A stretch of DNA of 41,560 bases from an uncultured Bacteroidales bacterium (GTDB lineage: Bacteria > Bacteroidota > Bacteroidia > Bacteroidales > F082), in assembly GCA_900318265.1 (NCBI GenBank), contig ONKA01000019.1, positions 25,100-66,659 of the forward strand, given 5' to 3'. A model generated the notes under the pieces. That model was not told where the DNA came from. It saw only the letters and a program-made list of their open reading frames with translations, and made no database searches. Positions 1 through 7,793 of the stretch are shown one piece after another. How positions within the stretch are numbered: the first letter of the stretch is position 1; every line of letters starts with the position of its first letter. The translations under genes and the position numbers were made by a program.

Positions 1-11
1 AAAGTGCTTTT

Positions 12-2960
12 TCATTGTATGTCAGGTTTGTATAGTTTCACTGGTCCAATTATCCCCATGGGTTGCAATGGCTGTTCCCGTCGGGGGTGGTTGACATAGA
101 CCCAAGTGGTCGGGTTTTCCTCGCGGTCGAAGGTTTTGAGGTAGTTGCCCATTGTGGTCGTCACACGGATTTCGAGGTCGTTTTGGCCTTCTTGAAGGGC
201 CTTGCTGAGGTCGTAAAGCCTGCGGCCATAATACCGTACACCCAATGATTCTCCGTTGACGAACACCTCGGAGACCCCCTCCACCAATCCTAAATCCAAT
301 ATTGTAGAGACGGTGTGCACACCGTCTGTACCAAGAAGATCAATGGTTTTCCGATAAATGATAGTCCCGCTGAAATGTTGGTATTCCTCGCTGTCCTTCA
401 GATCGAACAAGGTGTCGAAATGGGCGGTTGTGGTGTCGTGCAAAAGGCTGTGGCATAGCGTGATGTCCCAGTCATCCGAGAGGTCGGTAGGTGACATCGC
501 ATTAGTAATCGTATGTAAGGGTTGCCAAAGGGGTAGATGCTGGTCCTTTTTGGTCCTTTCGAAGACGATGAGCACCGATTCGGCAGGTCCAAGGTCGAAG
601 GTATGGCTATTGTCTTCTGCAAGGGGGAGGGTATAGCGTTCGCCCGTCTGCAGGTCCCACACCTGCGCCTGACGTTTATGCGTCAAATCATCGCTAAAGG
701 TGATTTGGGTTGTGTGTGCATGATAGCGGTGGCTGTTGCTGAGTAGCACCATCTCGCTGCCATCGTCGGTGGTGTAGCGGTTCTGCATCACGAAGGGGTC
801 GGGGCTCTCGATGTCGAGGTAATGGGGGAGATGTTCGGCACGCATCAGACTGTCGTACCAGGGGATGAAGCCCTCTTTGGGAGGCTCTACATAGACAAAT
901 TGTTCCTTGTGCTGCATCACCTTGTCCATAGTGGCTTTCACAAGTGAATCATGCTTTTGATGGTTATTTGGCCTGCCTAACGATTGGTATGGTATGGTGT
1001 CGATGCAAATCACCTTGCCGCCCGTTTCCACAAAATTCAATAGTTGCTCGGCGGTCTCGGGGTGTAGGCTTTCCACGTCAATAAGCATCAAAGTATTGTA
1101 TTTCCGTTGGTTAAAGCAGAGGTTGCCCCGTTTGATGTCCGATTGGTTGATAATGTTCTCGCTCACGTAGTCCACGCCACCGCCGCATTTGTTGATAGCT
1201 TCCCAAATCATGGTCTTGTAGGGGGCACGAGTGGTATTTGGGAAGGGTTCGTTCTGCATCCCGATGGTGCTCCACATGTCGTTTTCGGGGTTGAGGATGG
1301 CGATGTCGGCATAGTAGGTACCGTGCTGCAATGCATAGGAGAGTCGGACCTTGTAGTCGTTGTAGAACTTAAAATACGGCCACCAGTTGTTGTTCTCACT
1401 GTAATAGGCGCCGTAGCGCACCCATCCAGGGAATGACGCTTCGAGATTGGGTGAGTAGTTGAAGCCGTGGAAGACGCTGTGGGTTACGCCTGATATAGCC
1501 GATTGGTCGCCACCGAGTTTGAGTTGATCGAGGCTCATGTTGAACACGGTGTAGGTGTTGGTCATTTCTTCGCAGCTGATGGTGCGGTTGCCGGCGAGAT
1601 GGGCGCCTGACGACACGAACTTGTTGACCATGGTATAGGCGCGGCCGCGACGGTAGTCGGTCTCCGACATCTCCTCACCAGGCTTATGGCGCAGCCAATT
1701 GGTGGTCCACGACTCGCCCTCGGGGATGTCGTAACCCATGGCATTCTCCAAGGGATAAAAGCCGCGACCGTAGGCTTGGGCACGTGCCTTCACGCCAAGA
1801 TGATGGCACCATTTAAGGTACGTGTTGGTAAAACGTTCCTGCATCAACTGGGCCTTGAAGTCCTCGAAGTCGTAGCGGGCGCGTTGGATCTCTTTTTGGA
1901 AGGCTTCGGTCACGGGGACGACGGGGTCGTAGTTGAGCGCACTGCCCATCGAGCCGATTTTGAAAAGGATGAAGGGCAAGTACTCGGTGATGTCGTAGCC
2001 GTAGCACTTCTGGAATGTCTCAGCCATATCGTTGGTCCAGTTGGCGCCTTCCAGTTCCATGCTGTCGGTGAAGAGGGCGCGGATATTGCCCTTCAGCGGT
2101 CCAATCTGCGCCTCGATTTTGTCCGACATATTGTAAAGATAACGGTCGATTGCCTCGGTATTGAAGTGGTCAAGGACGGGTCCAGCTGCCCCTGGTGCAC
2201 CGTTGATGACTTCCAGGAAGCCATTGATTTTCACCAAGGCGGCAAGGGTATACTCTCCCTCGGGGACGTCGATAGTGATGATGCTATCTGTCGGGCCTTC
2301 GACGGGCTCAGGCACCTTGGAATCAGGTCCCTGAGCCTGTCGAAGGGCCGTCATCACGTCAATGCCTTCATCAACGCTTGAAACTGGATTCGGATAAAGT
2401 TTCAGCATCATCAGTTCCTTGGTGTTGCCTTTGTATGGCGAACTCACCTTAGGCATGGCCTTTTCGCAGATGCTGTCGCAAATGATGGTCAATGTGGTGG
2501 GTCCTGTCACTGTCTCTGCATAGTTGACCACGATTTGTGCCCATTCGTTTTCGTTTAGGAACTCGGCTCCGAAAGGCCAGCCTGAGCCTACGAGAAGGTC
2601 GCAGGTCATGTCAAGTTGTCGGGCTTCGTCGAAACATACTTTAAGCATGTCGATCCACTCGGGACTCAACCATGGTAATGAGGCTTTTCCAAGGCTGTCG
2701 CAGTAGGTAGGGAAGGCGATAGGGTTGATCTCCACGCCGCCGAAGCCAGCCTCTTTGAGGAGACGCAATTCACGCACGAGCTCATCTGCCTCCACCTTGT
2801 CGCCGTTCCACCACCAGCGGACAAAAGGACGGTATTCCGAGGCTGGTTGTTGGAATTCGGCATACAATTGCTCCGTGTCCAACCCTTCGTTTTTGGGTTG
2901 GCACTGGCTCAATAGTAGCCCCAAAGCCAAGAACAACAAAGACAGTCTAATATGCTTCAT
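12..2960 (-). CDS. GH106-like alpha-L-rhamnosidase lipoprotein
   Basis: Predicted surface or periplasmic glycoside hydrolase of 982 residues. The start at 2960 is preferred over an in-frame ATG at 3005 because it begins directly with a lipoprotein signal (MKHIRLS, hydrophobic core, Cys20 in LSQC) and lies 27-34 bases after a promoter box. The mature N-terminus has the WWWNG motif (residues 49-53) followed by a segment on Lys/Glu-rich helices and GFGGVEINP, which is characteristic of the GH106 rhamnosidase family; this would remove L-rhamnose from plant or bacterial glycans. A C-terminal segment near residues 870-960 resembles a galactose-binding beta-sandwich of GH2 type. I could not assign catalytic residues. 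No SusC/SusD pair lies within the window, so it is not visibly in a polysaccharide utilisation locus. Residues 205-222 are encoded by a palindromic repeat (see separate entry). Family recognition is from memory of motifs. Confidence 0.85.
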   Translation of the reverse strand: MKHIRLSLLFLALGLLLSQCQPKNEGLDTEQLYAEFQQPASEYRPFVRWWWNGDKVEADELVRELRLLKEAGFGGVEINPIAFPTYCDSLGKASLPWLSPEWIDMLKVCFDEARQLDMTCDLLVGSGWPFGAEFLNENEWAQIVVNYAETVTGPTTLTIICDSICEKAMPKVSSPYKGNTKELMMLKLYPNPVSSVDEGIDVMTALRQAQGPDSKVPEPVEGPTDSIITIDVPEGEYTLAALVKINGFLEVINGAPGAAGPVLDHFNTEAIDRYLYNMSDKIEAQIGPLKGNIRALFTDSMELEGANWTNDMAETFQKCYGYDITEYLPFILFKIGSMGSALNYDPVVPVTEAFQKEIQRARYDFEDFKAQLMQERFTNTYLKWCHHLGVKARAQAYGRGFYPLENAMGYDIPEGESWTTNWLRHKPGEEMSETDYRRGRAYTMVNKFVSSGAHLAGNRTISCEEMTNTYTVFNMSLDQLKLGGDQSAISGVTHSVFHGFNYSPNLEASFPGWVRYGAYYSENNNWWPYFKFYNDYKVRLSYALQHGTYYADIAILNPENDMWSTIGMQNEPFPNTTRAPYKTMIWEAINKCGGGVDYVSENIINQSDIKRGNLCFNQRKYNTLMLIDVESLHPETAEQLLNFVETGGKVICIDTIPYQSLGRPNNHQKHDSLVKATMDKVMQHKEQFVYVEPPKEGFIPWYDSLMRAEHLPHYLDIESPDPFVMQNRYTTDDGSEMVLLSNSHRYHAHTTQITFSDDLTHKRQAQVWDLQTGERYTLPLAEDNSHTFDLGPAESVLIVFERTKKDQHLPLWQPLHTITNAMSPTDLSDDWDITLCHSLLHDTTTAHFDTLFDLKDSEEYQHFSGTIIYRKTIDLLGTDGVHTVSTILDLGLVEGVSEVFVNGESLGVRYYGRRLYDLSKALQEGQNDLEIRVTTTMGNYLKTFDREENPTTWVYVNHPRREQPLQPMGIIGPVKLYKPDIQ
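2293..2349. repeat. Palindromic repeat embedded in coding sequence
   Basis: Two 20-base arms (2293-2312 and 2330-2349) are reverse complements with 18 of 20 matches, separated by 17 bases whose ends also pair (ACCT/AGGT). On the minus strand the element is translated in frame as residues 205-222 (begins ALRQAQGPDS, ends PEPVEG) of the GH106-like protein. The CCTTCGACAGGCTCAGG-type core is one I recognise as a dispersed palindromic element in many Bacteroidota genomes; that part is recollection. No second copy was noticed in this window. Confidence 0.8.
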
Positions 2961-2993
2961 GAATTGCGTTGCGGTTTGCCCATCAATGATTTG

Positions 2994-3001
2994 CAAAGAT
3001 A
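2994..3001 (-). promoter_or_regulatory. Bacteroidota -7 box, TATCTTTG
   Basis: On the minus strand the bases read TATCTTTG, matching TAnnTTTG. The predicted transcript would start about 27 bases before the ATG at 2960. No good TTTG -33 element is visible, only TTTC at roughly the right distance. Confidence 0.6.
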
Positions 3002-3026
3002 ACAATTAATTAAATCCGAGAAATTC

Positions 3027-3057
3027 TTGTTTTTATCAGCCGAACCCCATATTTTTG
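3027..3057 (+). promoter_or_regulatory. Bacteroidota promoter, TTG-N20-TATTTTTG
   Basis: TATTTTTG at 3050-3057 matches the -7 consensus TAnnTTTG, and TTG at 3027-3029 lies 20 bases upstream as a -33 element. The ATG at 3095 follows with a leader of about 30 bases. Confidence 0.7.
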
Positions 3058-3094
3058 TAGGCAATTATCACGGAACATTCTAAATCAATGAGTT

Positions 3095-5218
3095 ATGAAG
3101 AGAATGGTTGCTTTTACTCTGCTTTCGCTTTTTGTTGTGTTTGGATATGCCCAAAACAATTCGGTTTCAATGGGTGGGACCGTATCGGAATGCACCGTTG
3201 ACAAAGGGCAAACTGCACCGCTTGATGTCTCCATGATTGTGGTGTCGGTCGATCCTGTTGGAAGTGGCATGGCCGAAGGTGGAGGATTGTACGAAAACGG
3301 AAGCACGGCTGTCTTGACGGCCACTGCAAACCAGGGCTTTATTTTCAAGAACTGGACCAAAGGAGAGTCGTCCGAATCGTTTTTGAGCCCTTATAGCTTC
3401 ACAGTCACCGAGGGCGCGTCATACGTTGCACACTTTGTGGAAGTGCCGGAAAACAGTATCGTTATCGGCCAGCCCACGACGACGGAAGAACCGCTGCCCA
3501 GCAATTCCTATTACAACTATACCCTCTCAGAACAAATCTTCACAGCGGATGAGCTCGGTTTAACGGCTCCTACTGACCTTGCGAGCGTTACTTTTGTCAA
3601 CACGGGCACTGCCAAGACCCGCAATTACACGATTTATATGGTGAACACAGAAAGGGCCTATTTCCGCAATGCTGTCGATTGGATCGTCCCAACAGAAGAC
3701 GATATAGTGTTTACGGGCAGTGTGACTATGGCGGCTGGTGGATTGACGACGATCTATTTTAATTCGCCTTTTGCTTATGATGGTTCTTCCAATGTTGCGC
3801 TCATCGTTGACGACAACACAGGTAGTTATTCGCGAGGCATGGAATGTCGCACTTTCACTGCTGCTGACGACAAGACGCTCTATATTTATAGCGATAACAC
3901 CAATTATGACCCTTATAACCCGACAAGCTACAACGGCACGCTCTCTCAGGAAAGAAACCATGTTATCTTTGGCTTGGCAAGTTACGAATACACTGTTGAT
4001 GTTTCCACCAATTCGGATGAGGGTATGGTCAGTGTAGAGGAGGGCCCTTTCTATTATGGACAGCAATGCACTGCCACGGCTACACCCATCGGCGACAACG
4101 TGTTTTACTATTGGGCTGAAAATGGCGTTCGAGTCTCTGTCGATGCCATTTATTCCTTTATGGTGACGGGTAACACACATTTGGTAGCGTATTTCGGCCC
4201 ACCGGTCGATGTCATCGTGATGGCTGTCCCCGAAGAAGGTGGAACGGTGATCGGTGGCGGAGGTTTTGGCATTGGGCAGCCTTGTTCCGTTACCGCCACG
4301 GCCAACGGAGGCTATCTGTTCACCAATTGGACGGTTTATGATGAGGTGGTGAGTAATGTTTGCGATTATAGTTTCTCGGTGACTGGCGAGACGGTCTTGC
4401 TGGCCAACTTTGAGAAAATACCCTCCAATAGCATCGTTGTTGGACAAGCCACCACTGGGCGTACGTTCCTGCCCACTTATTCCTATTACAATTATTCACT
4501 TACGCAACAAATCTATACGGCTGATGAAATCGGGCAGGCCTGTGACATCACGAGCATCGCCTTTTTCAACACCACCTACGAGAAAACCCGTGATTTGACC
4601 GTTTACCTGATGAACACCAGAAAGGACGCCTTTGAAAGCAACACCGATTGGCTTGTCCCGACAGAGGCCAACAAGGTGTTTTCAGGTGTCGTCACCTTCA
4701 CCGTGGACAGTTGGGTGGATCTTTTCTTCGACATTCCTTTCACCTATGATGGCCACTCTAACCTGGCCGTAATCATCGATGACAATACGGGGACTTGGGA
4801 CAACAATCACATGGCTTGTCGTTCCTATGATGTCGATGACTATCAAGCTATTAAAATCAACAAGGATGACGTCGATTTCAATCCATTTGAGCCCCAAGAA
4901 TACAGTGGGACCCGTCTAAACTACAAGAATCAGATCATTCTGGGCTTGGAAGGTTATACCCATACCTCGGTCGCCACATCCAAGCCAATCACGGTTTATC
5001 CCAACCCCACCGAAAACGAGCTTTATCTCGAAGGGAATGGCCTCAAAAAGGTGGAAATCTATAATACCCTGGGACAACTGATGGAAACCATTGATGCTCA
5101 TGGTTCAGATATGCTGCGACTCGATGTGAGTGAGTATGGGCCGGCGGTTTACATTCTGAAAATCCACTCGGACGATGAAACGACTACGAGGCGTTTTGTT
5201 AAGAAGATGACGGAATAA
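3095..5218 (+). CDS. T9SS cargo protein with InlB-like repeats and duplicated module
   Basis: Secreted protein of 707 residues with a signal peptide ending FGYA before Gln20. Segments of about 75 residues resembling divergent InlB B-repeats (for example VDPVGSGMAEGGG...FKNWT and VPEEGGTVIGGGG...FTNWT) alternate with a larger module that occurs twice, at about residues 118-298 and 443-625. Both copies begin NSIV(I/V)GQ(P/A)TT, share SYYNY(T/S)L and end in a NxxI(I/F)GL strand. The last 75 residues are a type A T9SS sorting domain (VYPNPTENELYLEG ... VYILKIHS ... RRFVKK), so the protein should cross the outer membrane and be anchored or released by the sortase step. No catalytic motif was seen; a surface adhesin or structural role is a guess. 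Its stop lies 3 bases from the stop of the convergent ABC-F gene. Confidence 0.85.
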   Translation: MKRMVAFTLLSLFVVFGYAQNNSVSMGGTVSECTVDKGQTAPLDVSMIVVSVDPVGSGMAEGGGLYENGSTAVLTATANQGFIFKNWTKGESSESFLSPYSFTVTEGASYVAHFVEVPENSIVIGQPTTTEEPLPSNSYYNYTLSEQIFTADELGLTAPTDLASVTFVNTGTAKTRNYTIYMVNTERAYFRNAVDWIVPTEDDIVFTGSVTMAAGGLTTIYFNSPFAYDGSSNVALIVDDNTGSYSRGMECRTFTAADDKTLYIYSDNTNYDPYNPTSYNGTLSQERNHVIFGLASYEYTVDVSTNSDEGMVSVEEGPFYYGQQCTATATPIGDNVFYYWAENGVRVSVDAIYSFMVTGNTHLVAYFGPPVDVIVMAVPEEGGTVIGGGGFGIGQPCSVTATANGGYLFTNWTVYDEVVSNVCDYSFSVTGETVLLANFEKIPSNSIVVGQATTGRTFLPTYSYYNYSLTQQIYTADEIGQACDITSIAFFNTTYEKTRDLTVYLMNTRKDAFESNTDWLVPTEANKVFSGVVTFTVDSWVDLFFDIPFTYDGHSNLAVIIDDNTGTWDNNHMACRSYDVDDYQAIKINKDDVDFNPFEPQEYSGTRLNYKNQIILGLEGYTHTSVATSKPITVYPNPTENELYLEGNGLKKVEIYNTLGQLMETIDAHGSDMLRLDVSEYGPAVYILKIHSDDETTTRRFVKKMTE

Positions 5219-5221
5219 GGT

Positions 5222-7174
5222 CTATTTCTCGTATTCTGCTTCAATCTCTTCGCGCTCCATCTGCTTCTCGCCCCAATCATCCATAAGGTTTTGGAGCTGC
5301 TCTTTCTTTTGGCCGTATGCCCAATACCAGTCGTTATCTATCTTGATGTCGGGATGTTGGTCAGGATTGGCCATGATGGCGTCTTGCTCGGCCAGCTCGG
5401 CTTCCAGTTTGCCGATGGCTTCCTCCAAGCGTTGGATCTCCTTGTCGACCTTGCGCAACTTGGCGTCAATCTGCTTCTTGCGCTCGTAGTTGATCTTGTT
5501 CTGCGACTGCGGTACGACTTCTTGGACTTTGGTCTGTTTGGCGGCGATTTCCAACTCCTTCAAGTGGCTGAGGTTTTTCTGTTCCAAGAAGTCGTAGATG
5601 TCGCCGATGTATTCCTTGATGTTGGGCTTGCGGAACTCATAGACCTTGTTGGTTAGGCCTTGCAGGAAGTCACGGTCGTGGGAGACGATGATCAGTGTGC
5701 CGTCATATTGGATCAAGGCGTTCTTCAAGATGTCTTTCGAGAGCATATCCAAGTGGTTGGTGGGCTCGTCGAGGACCAACAAGTTGGTCGGGAAAAGCAG
5801 CATCTTGGCCAAGGAAAGACGGGCTTTCTCGCCACCCGAGAGCACTTTCACCTTCTTGTCGATGTCGTCGCCACGGAAGAGGAAGGAACCGAGCAAAGCT
5901 TTCACCTTGAGGCGCATGTCGCCGACGGCTACATCGTCCAAAGTCTCAAAGACGGTCTTGTTCATGTCGAGCATGTCCTGTTGGTTTTGGGCATAATACC
6001 CAATCTTCACTTCGTGACCGAGCTTCACTTCTCCTTCGTGGTCGAGCACGCCACAAATGATCTTCGACAGTGTGGACTTGCCTTCGCCGTTGCGCCCCAC
6101 AAAGGCAATCTTCTCGCCTCTCGGAATGAGCAGGTTGATGTCTTTGAGGATGACTTGGTCGCCGTAGGATTTGCCCACATGGTTGAGTTCCAGCGTTACT
6201 TTTCCTGAATGCGGCGCAGGTGGAAACTTGAAATGGATGGCCGTGCTGTCGATATCATCCACCACAATCTCATCCATCTTCTCGAGCATCTTCACTCGGC
6301 TCTGCACCTGCTTGGCCTTGGTCGCCTTGTAGCGGAACCGCTCAATGAACGCTTCGATGTTCTTGATCTCGCGTTGCTGGTTCTCGTAGGCCGAGCGTTG
6401 CATGTCGACACGCTCCTCACGCAGACCGACATAATCGGAATACGGCACTTTGTAGTCGTAGATTTTGCCATTGCTGATTTCCACAGTGCGGATGGTGATG
6501 TTGTCCAAGAAAGCGCGGTCGTGCGAGACCATCAAAATAGCGCCATAATAGGCTTTCAGGAAGCCTTCGAGCCACTGGATGGATTCGATGTCGAGGTGGT
6601 TGGTGGGCTCGTCAAGAAGCAGGAGATTGGGCTTTTTCAGCAGGATCTTGGCCAGCTCCACGCGCATCTGCCAGCCGTTGCTGAACTCACGCATGGGCCG
6701 CAACATATCCTCGTGGCTGAAGCCCAAGCCGACCAAAATCCGTTCCGCCTCGCCTTCGATGCTGTTGCCGCCGAGCAAGGCCAAACGGTCGTTCAGGTTG
6801 TTCAGCTTAACGATAAGCTTCTCGTATTGTGGGCTTTCGTAGTCAGTGCGCTCAGCTAGTTCCTGCTGCAACTTTTCCGCATCGCGTTCCAATTGATGGT
6901 ATTCGTCGAAGGCGGAAAGCGCTTCGTCCAAAACTGTCTTCGTGCTGTTGACATTCTTTTCCTGGGGTAAGTAGCCGATGGTAACGCCTTGAGGGATAAT
7001 GACATCGCCCTTCGAAGGCTGTTCCAATCCGCAGATGAGTTTCAGCAGCGTGGTCTTGCCTGCGCCGTTTTTGCCCACCAAGCCGATGCGGTCCTTCTCG
7101 CGAATCAAGAAGGAGATGTCGGTAAAGAGGTCCTCACCGGTGAAGTGCATGCTCAGGTTTTGGATGGATATCAT
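5222..7174 (-). CDS. ABC-F family ATPase
   Basis: Cytosolic protein of 650 residues with two ATP-binding cassettes and no membrane segment, as in ABC-F proteins that act on the ribosome (EttA/Uup/antibiotic-protection group). Walker A motifs are GKNGAGKT (residues 34-41) and GRNGEGKS in the second half; Walker B motifs read LLLLDEPTNHLD and LLVLDEPTNHLD, the DEPTNHLD form typical of the family. The second signature is canonical (LSGGEKARLSLAK); the first reads FSNGWQMRVELAK, with Asn where Gly is usual. An interdomain linker rich in Arg/Lys and a C-terminal coiled coil (about residues 550-640) resemble Uup-type members, which often bind nucleic acid. Which ABC-F subgroup it belongs to cannot be decided by eye. 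It is transcribed alone from a TATCTTTG box. Confidence 0.93.
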   Translation of the reverse strand: MISIQNLSMHFTGEDLFTDISFLIREKDRIGLVGKNGAGKTTLLKLICGLEQPSKGDVIIPQGVTIGYLPQEKNVNSTKTVLDEALSAFDEYHQLERDAEKLQQELAERTDYESPQYEKLIVKLNNLNDRLALLGGNSIEGEAERILVGLGFSHEDMLRPMREFSNGWQMRVELAKILLKKPNLLLLDEPTNHLDIESIQWLEGFLKAYYGAILMVSHDRAFLDNITIRTVEISNGKIYDYKVPYSDYVGLREERVDMQRSAYENQQREIKNIEAFIERFRYKATKAKQVQSRVKMLEKMDEIVVDDIDSTAIHFKFPPAPHSGKVTLELNHVGKSYGDQVILKDINLLIPRGEKIAFVGRNGEGKSTLSKIICGVLDHEGEVKLGHEVKIGYYAQNQQDMLDMNKTVFETLDDVAVGDMRLKVKALLGSFLFRGDDIDKKVKVLSGGEKARLSLAKMLLFPTNLLVLDEPTNHLDMLSKDILKNALIQYDGTLIIVSHDRDFLQGLTNKVYEFRKPNIKEYIGDIYDFLEQKNLSHLKELEIAAKQTKVQEVVPQSQNKINYERKKQIDAKLRKVDKEIQRLEEAIGKLEAELAEQDAIMANPDQHPDIKIDNDWYWAYGQKKEQLQNLMDDWGEKQMEREEIEAEYEK

Positions 7175-7193
7175 CGTGGCCGATTTTAGGCCG

Positions 7194-7201
7194 CAAAGAT
7201 A
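7194..7201 (-). promoter_or_regulatory. Bacteroidota -7 box, TATCTTTG
   Basis: TATCTTTG on the minus strand, 20 bases upstream of the ABC-F start at 7174 and inside the short gap after the stop of the 7209-7790 gene. No clear -33 box. Confidence 0.6.
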
Positions 7202-7208
7202 GGGATTT

Positions 7209-7790
7209 TTATTGGTTTTTAGACTGGTTTTCGGTCAAACATCCATCCTTCAAATGAGCACATAATAAACAAAAATGGCCTAAAGGACTATCGGGAGCAG
7301 GCTGCCAGATTTGTCCACAAGAAATCGCCCCATTTTCGTTTATCTCAAATTGATACAAATCTCCATCAGTAGTACCTCCTATGGAAACACTATCTATTTT
7401 ATTATCAATGAATTGTCTGCTTAAATACAACACTTGTTCCGCAAGTTCCGTTTCCAGTTCGACGAAGCATTCATCTATATTGATGCCTGCAGCGTCTTTT
7501 GCATACCATAGGTTTTTGTCAAACGAGATTACCTTTAAGAAATACTGCTCTTCAACGGATTCTATTTGTATTGCATATTCAGGATCAAACGATGGCATGG
7601 TTGTGAATCGGAAAAGAAAATCGTCTCCTAAACGAGTCTGGAGAATACTATCCAAGGAATTGTAATAGCTTTTCAATTGCGGAGTCACATCAAACCTGGC
7701 ACAAAGTGATAGCCTTGATTGAGCAACTGCTTTTCCGTTCAATCCAAGTATTGATAATAACAATACTATGCCTATAATACCTTTTTTCAT
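7209..7790 (-). CDS. Small secreted protein of unknown function
   Basis: Protein of 193 residues with a clear signal peptide (MKKGIIGIVLLLSILGLNG, cleavage after KAVA before Gln). The mature part has no family I recognise. It contains several aromatic-rich strands, two Cys near the C-terminus (HFCLLCAHLKDGC) and an upstream Cys in AISCGQIW; these could form disulfides in the periplasm or outside the cell. It is the last gene of the tight minus-strand cluster, 3 bases after the T9SS gene at 7794-10340, so it is probably co-transcribed with the sigma/FecR/STN genes. Confidence 0.75.
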   Translation of the reverse strand: MKKGIIGIVLLLSILGLNGKAVAQSRLSLCARFDVTPQLKSYYNSLDSILQTRLGDDFLFRFTTMPSFDPEYAIQIESVEEQYFLKVISFDKNLWYAKDAAGINIDECFVELETELAEQVLYLSRQFIDNKIDSVSIGGTTDGDLYQFEINENGAISCGQIWQPAPDSPLGHFCLLCAHLKDGCLTENQSKNQ

Positions 7791-7793
7791 GGC

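Noticed and set aside
1686-2381. Open frame of 231 codons on the plus strand
   Set aside because: Antisense to the GH106-like gene, with no signal, motif or promoter; the codon pattern fits the minus strand.
3560-4447. Open frame of 295 codons on the minus strand
   Set aside because: It is antisense to the T9SS gene 3095-5218, which has a signal peptide, domain repeats and a sorting tail; the antisense product has none of these.
12-5218. Polysaccharide utilisation locus around the GH106-like gene
   Set aside because: No SusC, SusD or hybrid two-component regulator is visible within the window.
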